Origin: Bacillota bacterium
GTDB taxonomy: Bacteria; Bacillota; Sulfobacillia; RBS10-35; JAJYVN01
Direction: 5' to 3'
NCBI GenBank assembly: GCA_021791995.1
Contig: JAJYVN010000175.1
Location: forward strand, 1-6,402
Length of the DNA stretch: 6,402 nt
The notes beneath the pieces were generated by a model that saw only the letters and a program-made list of their open reading frames with translations, made no database searches and was not told the DNA's origin. Positions 1-5,728 of this stretch are shown piece by piece (position 1 is the stretch's first letter; every line of letters begins with the position of its first letter). A program made the translations under genes and the position numbers.

Positions 1-373
1 GTAGCACAACGGATCGACCGCACGTCAGCGACAAAAAGGCGTCGGAGGCCGGACCGTCCACCTGGCACCCCTCTGGGTGTGGGGGGACGGGCACCTCCAC
101 GGGATGGGCGCGCATGGGCGCACCCGCGAGCAGGCCCGCGTAATGGGGGCCCACCGTCGGCACCGAGGTCGTCAACCTGGTCGCGCGCATCATCAGCCTC
201 TGCGCACCGACGGCCCCCGCATAGGCAAAGTAGCCTTCGGCGGGCACCAAGACCGCCAATGCGTCCAGAGCGGCCAAGAGCACCATGTCCAACGCATAGG
301 GTGACTGCAGGCCCGAGAGAAACACGGACCAGGCCTCTTGTAGCGCAGCGGTTCCGCGCGGTCGGCCCCACAT
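1..373 (-). CDS. Partial glycosyltransferase-like protein (GT4-type), C-terminus beyond the window
   Basis: An open frame runs from the window's left edge to a TAA at 442-440. The first ATG is at 373-371, giving 124 visible codons with strongly G/C-biased third positions. Alternative GTG starts lie slightly further upstream. The visible part has an Ala/Leu-rich stretch (about residues 29-57), then TTSVPTVGPHYAGLL (68-82), then HPVEVPVPPHPEG (90-102), and ends in GRSVVL at the edge. In GT4 (GT-B fold) enzymes this order is typical of the end of the acceptor domain, a 'vS..ya..l' segment, the interdomain 'vpvevlP.gvd' segment and the first strand of the sugar-nucleotide domain. The assignment is by resemblance only. 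If the ATG is the true start, the N-terminal half-domain is roughly 60-80 residues shorter than usual, so the gene may be truncated or start elsewhere. It lies downstream of the glycan cluster on the same strand, past a terminator-like hairpin. Confidence 0.45.
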   Translation of the reverse strand, partial: MWGRPRGTAALQEAWSVFLSGLQSPYALDMVLLAALDALAVLVPAEGYFAYAGAVGAQRLMMRATRLTTSVPTVGPHYAGLLAGAPMRAHPVEVPVPPHPEGCQVDGPASDAFLSLTCGRSVVL

Positions 374-433
374 GCCCCATTCCCCCCCGGGCTCCACACC
401 TACCCTGTCGGTCACAGGCGGTCCGCATCGAAA

Positions 434-452
434 CGGGCCTTAAGAAGGCCCG
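434..452 (-). terminator. Terminator-like hairpin downstream of the GT2 gene
   Basis: A perfect 7-bp stem (CGGGCCT / AGGCCCG) encloses a 5-base loop. On the minus strand it is followed by TTTCG. The stem is strong but the T run is only three bases, so termination is plausible rather than certain. It lies about 126 bases past the GT2 stop codon and about 60 bases before the ATG of the left-edge frame, which fits an operon end. The surrounding interval 374-577 shows no convincing gene. Confidence 0.45.
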
Positions 453-572
453 ATCCACCGTGACAGCACCGCGCATTCGGGATGCGTAGTGGTGCAGAGA
501 CGTCCCTCACTTGCACGATAGCACGCGACGGTAGGTGCGCGGGACAACGCTTACCCAACACCGCTCATCCCG

Positions 573-589
573 CCCTACTATAGGTAGGG
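573..589. repeat. Inverted repeat spanning the GT2 stop codon
   Basis: CCCTAC and GTAGGG form a perfect 6-bp inverted repeat around the 5 bases TATAG. It covers the last codons and the TAG stop (580-578) of the GT2 gene. It could fold at the 3' end of the message as a stabilising hairpin, or be an operator-like palindrome. No T run follows, so it is not a standard terminator. Confidence 0.5.
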
Positions 590-1471
590 ACTCGCGCCAC
601 GGCGTTCGCGGTCCACGAGCATCACTGCGGCTTCACGAGGCGTCCCCGAACCAACCTGCACCCCGTCGATCGGTGAGGCAGTGGCCGCGCCTTGGCGCCC
701 GCCGCTGCTACGCACGACCGAAACGACGGACAGCATCGCCTCCGCGCGGCGAAGCGGATCATACCCCCACCGCAGTCGCACGCGCACCGCCGCCCACAGC
801 CCGAAGGTAAGGTTGGCGAAGCCATCGCGGAAACGCGCCCCCTGACGGTAATGCGCGATGGACACGGGGACATCCCCCCGCACGCGGTAGCCGAGCGGCG
901 GCAACACCACGCACATCTCCTGAGCAATGCTGTAACGGAATCCGGCGCAATACGTCAGAAGCGCAGAAACCGCGGCCACACGAAACAGGCGCAGACCACA
1001 CTCCGCGTCCGCATACCGTTGACCGCTCAAAAGGGACGCCCATGCAGACAACAAACGATTCCCCACCCGCTTGTACGGGGGGTACATCCGCAGATCACGC
1101 GCGCCGACCACCACATCATACGCCCCACAGCGTAGATACTCGTCAAGCTTGGCGAAATCCTGGGCCCGGTGCTGACCATCCGCATCCATGATCGCCACCT
1201 GATCCGAGGCCAGGAGCACTCCATCACGCTGCAGCCTTAGGAGGTACGCCAACATCGTGAGGATGGCGCTGGCCAGCCCCTGATTACGCGCGTGACGCAA
1301 CAAATCCATCGGGACTTCGGCTCTGCCCATCCATCCCTGAACGAGCTCGGCACTGCCGTCCGTGCTGCCATCATCCAGCACGATCATGCGGTCCACCTCG
1401 GAAGCCGCTGCATCCAGGGTCGCCAAGACCGTGCCTCGCTCGTTCCACACCGGGAGCAGTAGCACGCGCAC
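578..1471 (-). CDS. Family 2 glycosyltransferase, DPM1-like (probable polyprenyl-phosphate sugar synthase)
   Basis: This is a 297-residue soluble GT-A fold glycosyltransferase. Visible motifs are the N-terminal strand VRVLLLPVWNE (1-11), the nucleotide-binding VLDDGSTDGS (31-40), RNQGLASA (62-69), the metal-binding DADGQH (96-101), VVVGAR (120-125), and KRVGNRLL (134-141) followed by DAECGLRLF (155-163). The last pair matches the 'R..gN.l ... D..cG.R.f' pattern of dolichyl/polyprenyl-phosphate mannose or glucose synthases. There is no clear C-terminal membrane anchor, as in soluble DPM1-type members; residues after about 240 look like a variable tail. The GTG start at 1471 is chosen because AGGAGGTG sits 7 bases upstream; the longer frame to 1573 would overlap the previous gene. 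Its ribosome binding site overlaps the preceding gene's stop, so the two are probably co-translated. The likely role is making a lipid-linked sugar donor for the neighbouring GT-C protein. The fold is well supported; the sugar and acceptor cannot be read from sequence. Confidence 0.9.
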   Translation of the reverse strand: MRVLLLPVWNERGTVLATLDAAASEVDRMIVLDDGSTDGSAELVQGWMGRAEVPMDLLRHARNQGLASAILTMLAYLLRLQRDGVLLASDQVAIMDADGQHRAQDFAKLDEYLRCGAYDVVVGARDLRMYPPYKRVGNRLLSAWASLLSGQRYADAECGLRLFRVAAVSALLTYCAGFRYSIAQEMCVVLPPLGYRVRGDVPVSIAHYRQGARFRDGFANLTFGLWAAVRVRLRWGYDPLRRAEAMLSVVSVVRSSGGRQGAATASPIDGVQVGSGTPREAAVMLVDRERRGASPYL

Positions 1472-1476
1472 CGGGA

Positions 1477-1484
1477 CACCTCCT
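1477..1484 (-). promoter_or_regulatory. Strong ribosome binding site overlapping the upstream stop codon
   Basis: AGGAGGTG on the minus strand is close to the ideal anti-16S sequence. It lies 7 bases before the GTG start at 1471 and shares AG with the TAG stop (1485-1483) of the GT-C gene. It fixes the GT2 start and implies that ribosomes finishing the upstream gene load directly onto this one. Confidence 0.85.
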
Positions 1485-3393
1485 ACGCCTTGACCTCGTA
1501 CACCACAAAACCAGAATTGCGGAAATAGACCGTCATCGTCCCGGGGTGGGCCTGGGCATAGGCCTGCGACCACACGGCAATGCTTTTCTGCTCCAGCACA
1601 TCGGCACCCGGAATCGGATGCGTCTGCACCCAGATGAAGACCTCAGGCGTCTTCATCGCTTTGGGAAGAGAGAAACTCGAATCCGCCGCTTCGCTCAGCG
1701 GGTATTGCTTCAAAAACGTGCTGAGTTCGGCGTGGTAGCCCTTCCCCAGCACCTCGCTGTACTGTTGCACAGGCGAAATGATCGTCCAGGTATCCGGCGT
1801 GAGTGTCCGCTCAATCTTGAGGTACACCTTGCCGGAATCGAGAGGTTCATAGTGTGCCGGCACAGGGGGCGCCGGTGGCCAACGCACCATGCCCGGCACC
1901 ACCAAGAGCCCGGCAACAGCAACACTCGCGCCCACATGGGACGGCTTCCCCCAGGGGCCCAAAAACACCAAAGTGACACCGACTGCACAGAGCAGCATGC
2001 TGTAGAACTCGCCGACACGATACGCGTCCGCCAACGACGGGAGTCCCAAGGAATGCGCCATGTACAGAAGCCATATCGCCATCAAGGCCAGGCCCAAACC
2101 CAATCGATCCTGTCGCTTGGCAGGGACCGACCACACGCTGAGCACACAGATCGCCAACCCGAGGGCTGCGCCCAACTGCACATACAAGGGTGATGTGATC
2201 AACGCACTCAAGGGATGGGACACCGTCTTCGAAGTACCGCTAACCGACTGCAGCACAAAGCTGAGCCCACTATGGAAGAACGGGACACCCAGAGCCAGAC
2301 CAATGGCGAGCGGTAGCAGTCCGATAATCCCCGCCACCGTGGTGCCAGCGATGACCCGCCAACCCACTACGTCACGCCAGCCGTGCACGGCCCACCGACC
2401 CACAACCAGCGCCCCGACCACTACCGTGGCGAAGGCGGGGCTGTATGGGTGAATCCACAGTTCAACCGTGGTGCACAATCCATAGAGCCAGAGCGCCACA
2501 TCCCTCCCTGTGCGCAAATACTCCCAAGCAAGGGCAACGCCGTAGCCAAAAAAGGCAGCCGATGCTTCCTGCGGTAAATCGTTCATCTGTCGCCACGCCT
2601 GCTCCGGTAGCGGTGAATTCGTGCTCAACCCGAAGATGGCCAACGCCGTAATAGCTGCCAATCGATTTCCGCTCGTCTCGCGCGTCAGCGTATACACGCC
2701 CAACACCATGAGTAGCCCGTCCATCGGGCCGATGAATCGCAGCACACTTAGCGGATTGATAAAGAAAATTGTAGCGATTGCGGCGGCAATGGCATGCATT
2801 CCCTCGGGATACACCCCGCCGTAAAAGGGGTGGTCCAGCATGAACTCCTTGGTCCAGAGCAGGTGCACATAGCCGTCTGAGGATCCGGGCGCAACTTGAT
2901 GCAGTGGCCCCCACGCCCGTAAACCAAAAGAGGCAGCCAGCACCGCCAGCGTCCCCACGGTGTATGGGTCCCGCAAGGGCCGAGAACACTGTGCTCCCGC
3001 CCACCTCCGTAGCTGTTTCCCAGCAGGCACGATCACCGTCCGCCAAAGTTCCCCCACGTTTCTATCCAGAATGCCGACATCCATGGCGCGTTGCTCGGTG
3101 GGGGCAGTCGTCACCGCAGAATTCCGCAACCTCCGTCGATACCCACGCGCACCCACCACACCGACAACCGCTGAAAGAAAGAGCGTGATCGGTTCAAAGA
3201 AGCCGAGCGCTGACAGTAGGTAGCCTACCGCGATCCAGAAGGCCACGCCGATGAGCAACGTGCGCCAAAAAGCCTTGAGGCGACCATCCTCCAGCGATCC
3301 AGGCCAGGCGATCCACGGTAATATCAGAAGGAGAACCGCGGCGCCCAGGTATACGCGCAGCATGGTGACAATCGATCCAAACAAACCGATCAT
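1483..3393 (-). CDS. Polytopic membrane protein with GT-C glycosyltransferase features
   Basis: A 636-residue integral membrane protein with about 12-14 hydrophobic segments and a final soluble domain of about 130 residues (about 503-636) expected to face outward. The first large loop holds SSDGYVHLLWTKEF (about 171-184), followed by VYPEGMHAIAAAI (194-206). An acidic residue in the first long loop and a 'YP.G.H' element are typical of bacterial GT-C-like proteins, which take sugars from polyprenyl-phosphate donors. WIHPYSP (about 313-319) and YRVGEFYSML (about 458-467) may be further functional sites. Length and topology fit GT-C enzymes, but I do not recognise the exact family. The ATG at 3393 is chosen because it overlaps the TGA of the preceding frame (ATGA). 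An ATG at 3363 is possible; neither has a good ribosome binding site. The frame stays open to 3570, but that extension is Arg/Cys/Gly-rich and unlike protein. Pairing with the downstream DPM1-like GT2 supports a lipid-linked glycosylation role. Confidence 0.8.
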   Translation of the reverse strand: MIGLFGSIVTMLRVYLGAAVLLLILPWIAWPGSLEDGRLKAFWRTLLIGVAFWIAVGYLLSALGFFEPITLFLSAVVGVVGARGYRRRLRNSAVTTAPTEQRAMDVGILDRNVGELWRTVIVPAGKQLRRWAGAQCSRPLRDPYTVGTLAVLAASFGLRAWGPLHQVAPGSSDGYVHLLWTKEFMLDHPFYGGVYPEGMHAIAAAIATIFFINPLSVLRFIGPMDGLLMVLGVYTLTRETSGNRLAAITALAIFGLSTNSPLPEQAWRQMNDLPQEASAAFFGYGVALAWEYLRTGRDVALWLYGLCTTVELWIHPYSPAFATVVVGALVVGRWAVHGWRDVVGWRVIAGTTVAGIIGLLPLAIGLALGVPFFHSGLSFVLQSVSGTSKTVSHPLSALITSPLYVQLGAALGLAICVLSVWSVPAKRQDRLGLGLALMAIWLLYMAHSLGLPSLADAYRVGEFYSMLLCAVGVTLVFLGPWGKPSHVGASVAVAGLLVVPGMVRWPPAPPVPAHYEPLDSGKVYLKIERTLTPDTWTIISPVQQYSEVLGKGYHAELSTFLKQYPLSEAADSSFSLPKAMKTPEVFIWVQTHPIPGADVLEQKSIAVWSQAYAQAHPGTMTVYFRNSGFVVYEVKA

Positions 3394-3866
3394 GCAACAA
3401 ACACCGACCGCTCCAGGGGCGCCAGAGGAGCCGGTTCGCTCACGACGGAAGCGACCCGATACGCACCGACAAACCATGGCCGCACGCCGATGCGGATCGC
3501 CCCCCACCCCCCCATGCACAATCCCGCCTGGATCCTCCACACAGCAACTCGCTCCGAATGTTGGGCACACGCCCGACCGGGTCGGACCGTGGAACGGTAC
3601 CTGTGGCGTACATCACGGAGCACCGTCGGCGTCCGTGCCGATGTCGGCCGACGACCCGGCCAGCGCAAGCGCCATTGCACCATCCAAGGCACCCATCCGT
3701 AGTAACCCGTTCCGACCGAGACCACCGCGGAAACCCTAACCGCCCTGCGGACCAAACAACGATGGAATGTGAAGACCATCGCCTGTGGCAGGCGCACCAA
3801 GGCAGCCACGATGGCGATCCCCGTGCACACCAGCGTCGAAGCGGTTACCCCGAGGGGCCACGACAC
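3390..3866 (-). CDS. Possible small basic protein with one membrane segment, between exporter and GT-C genes
   Basis: A 158-residue frame fits between two confident genes. Its GTG start at 3866 is 7 bases past the exporter's TGA, and its own TGA overlaps the ATG of the GT-C gene as ATGA. Such spacing is typical of translationally coupled operon genes and is the main reason for calling it. Residues 6-24 (GVTASTLVCTGIAIVAALV) would form one membrane helix. Residues 25-120 are Arg-rich with little recognisable order. The C-terminal third contains GAIRIGVRPWFVGAYRVASVV. By my count about 79% of the first 70 codons end in G or C, falling to about 68% afterwards. I recognise no family. Against it are the lack of a clear ribosome binding site, a G-tract inside the frame and two internal hairpins. 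The region could instead be a structured spacer or a decayed gene. Confidence 0.4.
   Translation of the reverse strand: MSWPLGVTASTLVCTGIAIVAALVRLPQAMVFTFHRCLVRRAVRVSAVVSVGTGYYGWVPWMVQWRLRWPGRRPTSARTPTVLRDVRHRYRSTVRPGRACAQHSERVAVWRIQAGLCMGGWGAIRIGVRPWFVGAYRVASVVSEPAPLAPLERSVFVA
3500..3513. repeat. Double homopolymer tract (G7-T-G6 on the minus strand)
   Basis: On the plus strand this is C6-A-C7. On the minus strand it lies inside the possible small gene, encoding part of CMGGWGA. Runs of this length can slip in replication, transcription or sequencing. A one- or two-base length change would move the small frame into another frame before the GT-C start. Confidence 0.7.
3573..3598. repeat. Two adjacent short inverted repeats
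   Basis: CCGAC-CGG-GTCGG (3573-3585) and ACCGT-GGA-ACGGT (3586-3598) are perfect 5-bp stems with 3-base loops lying back to back. They fall inside the possible small gene. They could be RNA structure in an intercistronic spacer, or chance in G+C-rich coding DNA. Confidence 0.4.
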
Positions 3867-3873
3867 GCTCAGC

Positions 3874-5460
3874 TCACACCATCCTGTACATCAAGAAGTC
3901 GATGTGGGGTAACATTTGAAGCAATGCTCGTGTGGTTGCCGCCAGCAGAAAGGCACTGCCGAACACCAACCCCCAGACCGCAAGTTGGTACTGGCCGAAG
4001 GCCCGAGTCAACACCATGCCCACCCCAAAGTCGACCGCCAACGCCCATACCATGGTGCGCAGGGCGGGCTTCGGCACACCCAGGCTGAACATCAGCAGGA
4101 TGTTGTAGAGGGCAATGCCCAACAGAACATAACCAACGCTGGAAAGGGTGAAAACATAGTGTTCAATGACTGAACTCGGGGTGGCACCGGCTAAGAAATG
4201 CACGCCTGCCGCCCATCGTACAAGCAATTGTCCCCCCAACACCCCCATGGCGCTAATGACTACCATGGGAATAAGGGATCGGGCGTAGCGATCGCGAAAG
4301 ACGTGTGCCATATGCTCTGCAGACGATGCTGGAGCGCGCTGACTCGCGTATTGGATCTCCTGCATCAGTTCATAGATCAGCCCTTCCGCCAGCCCAACGG
4401 GTAGAACAAGCATGATGATGGACCAATCCATCCCCAGTTCATACTGCCCACGAAACCAGATGTAGTAGGGCATGATCGAAAACTGTGTGGACCAAGACAC
4501 CAATCGATCAATGTACAGGTAGAGAAAGTACATCACCCCGTATAGGAAGTAAGCACTAGAGACATAGGCCAATTGACTATTGCGCGGACGCACCACCCGC
4601 AGTCGGTGTTTCCCCTCCCTGCCCCGCCGGGCAAAGTCGGAACTCGCCACCATCAGCGCAACGACTGTTCCGAGCACGATGCCGGCGACATTGGCCACTT
4701 CCACCGGCAACCCTGCGTGCCAAATGGCATAGGCGCAAAGAGCGGAAACGAGGGTGATTCCCACTAACAGATACTCCCGATGCAACACATACAACTGCGC
4801 AAATGCGAGCCACAGCGCTGCAAGGAAAAACGTATACAGGGCCATGAACACCACCAGGGACAGTGGCATGTACCGAATGGGGATATCCACAAGGAGCAGC
4901 ACTGCCAGTACCACCACCGCCGCATACATCCCCCAATGCATCCATAACGCGGCAACCTTTTTGGCCATGTGCGGTTCGGCATACCCCAAAAAGAGATAGA
5001 CCGAGTGCGCCATCGACTGAATAAATCCGCCGGTGACCACCGAAGAAAGAAAACTGGCCAAGGCCAGTGCGGTCGCCTGCGAAACGCTGAAGTATTGAAA
5101 GGAGGCATACGAGATATGGAGCACGATCATGGCCATCACCGAAACGAGGATCGGCAGCATGAACATCATCCCGCGCAGAACGTGCCAGGCAAAGTGCCCC
5201 ACCCTCTGGCTCCACGACCGCGTCGGCTGCAGGCTTGCGACCTCTTGGCGCACTTCCGACCGAATGTTCGGATACATGTCGTGCGCCAGATCGAAGAGGT
5301 CCGTGAACCCCATCTGCTCTTGAGCCTGCCGGTCGGTCCACCCCAAGGATTCCAGCACTGCAACAACATCCAGCTCGTTCTGGGGATCGCCATTGACGCG
5401 CAACACTCGCGTGATCAGCTCACCCCAGCGATGCTCTGTCGGCATGAGCACCGTCGACAT
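3874..5460 (-). CDS. Twelve-helix membrane protein resembling PelG/MOP-type polysaccharide exporters, with extra N-terminal domain
   Basis: A 528-residue protein. Residues 1 to about 95 are soluble and helical and include the unusual GWTDRQAQEQMGF and LFDLAHDMY (about 40-63). The rest has about 12 hydrophobic segments: near 97-117, 127-149, 174-193, 198-222, 230-247, 254-272, 297-317, 346-363, 393-415, 435-459, 466-484 and 490-509. The helix count, VVTGGFIQSMAHSVYLFLGY (about 141-160) and YLYIDRLVSWS (about 314-324) recall PelG-like members of the MOP flippase superfamily, where an Asp-Arg/Lys pair is followed by an aromatic-Ser stretch. This is resemblance, not a confirmed match. The role would be moving glycan or its lipid carrier across the membrane, consistent with the neighbouring glycosyltransferases. 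I chose the ATG at 5460 because AGGA lies 5 bases upstream; ATGs at 5445, 5481 and 5505 are alternatives. The frame is open to 5649, but that part is hairpin-rich leader. The gene ends 7 bases before the next frame. Confidence 0.75.
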   Translation of the reverse strand: MSTVLMPTEHRWGELITRVLRVNGDPQNELDVVAVLESLGWTDRQAQEQMGFTDLFDLAHDMYPNIRSEVRQEVASLQPTRSWSQRVGHFAWHVLRGMMFMLPILVSVMAMIVLHISYASFQYFSVSQATALALASFLSSVVTGGFIQSMAHSVYLFLGYAEPHMAKKVAALWMHWGMYAAVVVLAVLLLVDIPIRYMPLSLVVFMALYTFFLAALWLAFAQLYVLHREYLLVGITLVSALCAYAIWHAGLPVEVANVAGIVLGTVVALMVASSDFARRGREGKHRLRVVRPRNSQLAYVSSAYFLYGVMYFLYLYIDRLVSWSTQFSIMPYYIWFRGQYELGMDWSIIMLVLPVGLAEGLIYELMQEIQYASQRAPASSAEHMAHVFRDRYARSLIPMVVISAMGVLGGQLLVRWAAGVHFLAGATPSSVIEHYVFTLSSVGYVLLGIALYNILLMFSLGVPKPALRTMVWALAVDFGVGMVLTRAFGQYQLAVWGLVFGSAFLLAATTRALLQMLPHIDFLMYRMV

Positions 5461-5465
5461 GTTCA

Positions 5466-5469
5466 TCCT
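5466..5469 (-). promoter_or_regulatory. Candidate ribosome binding site of the exporter-like gene
   Basis: AGGA on the minus strand lies 5 bases before the ATG at 5460. It is short but better placed than anything before the other candidate starts, and it is the reason for the chosen N-terminus. Confidence 0.4.
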
Positions 5470-5490
5470 GGTTAGAAACATGTGTACAAA

Positions 5491-5610
5491 CCGCTCTTGC
5501 GGCATTCCACACCGTCCGCCCGACCAGGCTTTCGCCCCTTTCGGCCTTGGATTTGCCCCTTGCGGGACTGCAGGCAACAGGCGAACTCGGGCTACGCGGC
5601 TACTGCCGCG
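5491..5610 (-). promoter_or_regulatory. Hairpin-rich, non-coding leader upstream of the exporter-like gene
   Basis: The 268 bases between the TnpB-related stop (5729) and the ATG at 5460 hold no convincing gene. On the minus strand, in order, are CGCGGC-AGTA-GCCGCG (5610-5595, 6-bp stem), CCC-GCAA-GGG (5566-5557), CC-GAAA-GG (5544-5537), GGC-GAAA-GCC (5536-5527) and CCGC-AAGA-GCGG (5502-5491). Three loops are GNRA type. An alternative larger stem pairs CCA.GGC with GCCTGG (5550-5524). Related pieces AAGGGGCAAA and AAAGGGGCGAAA occur about 20 bases apart. The density of small stems suggests a structured 5' leader RNA, perhaps regulatory. No clear -10/-35 promoter pair was found, and no known riboswitch class fits fully. 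Confidence 0.35.
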
Positions 5611-5712
5611 CACGCCGGGACTCCCACCCGAACCGGAGAGCCCTCGCACGGCCCGCGTCCGTTGCCAGAATCGGCCCGGTCCCGCGACACCGCCCCTTCT
5701 CAGGTCCCCGGC

Positions 5713-5725
5713 GGCCTGTTAGGCC
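5713..5725 (-). repeat. Perfect hairpin just past the TnpB-related stop codon
   Basis: GGCCT-AAC-AGGCC on the minus strand is a perfect 5-bp stem with a 3-base loop, starting 4 bases after the TAG stop (5731-5729). There is no T run. It could be a subterminal hairpin of an IS200/IS605-type right end, or a weak terminator or mRNA-end structure. The element's boundaries cannot be set from this window. Confidence 0.4.
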
Positions 5726-5728
5726 CCC

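Noticed and set aside
193..399. Minus-strand 68-codon frame with an ATG at 399
   Set aside because: Trp/Cys/Pro-rich and in a different frame from the glycosyltransferase-like reading, which stays open to the edge.
79..489. Plus-strand open frame of 136 codons at the left edge
   Set aside because: Arg/Pro/Ala-rich translation typical of an antisense frame; the minus-strand frame over 1-373 reads like a real protein.
1472..1573. N-terminal extension of the GT2 gene up to an ATG at 1573
   Set aside because: It overlaps the end of the GT-C gene and lacks family similarity; the GTG at 1471 has an excellent ribosome binding site.
1546..2193. Plus-strand open frame of 215 codons opposite the GT-C gene
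   Set aside because: His/Arg/Gln-rich translation without domains, lying entirely antisense to a convincing membrane protein; a G+C-rich antisense shadow.
3251..4088. Overlapping plus-strand open frames across the interval between exporter and GT-C genes (3251-3739 and 3558-4088)
   Set aside because: Low-complexity Pro/Arg/Ser translations overlapping confident minus-strand genes at both ends; the minus-strand frame fits the gene boundaries far better.
4969..5475. Plus-strand open frame of 168 codons opposite the exporter-like gene
   Set aside because: His/Arg-rich, no motif, antisense to a clear 12-helix protein.
5491..5570. True c-di-GMP-I (GEMM) riboswitch
   Set aside because: Only the GGCAAA, GAAA and AAAGCC pieces match; the GACGC element and the second arm are not recognisable, so it is kept only as a question about the leader.
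5461..5649. N-terminal extension of the exporter-like gene up to 5649
   Set aside because: The translation is Gly/Arg/Pro-rich and the DNA is dominated by short hairpins; it reads as a leader rather than protein.
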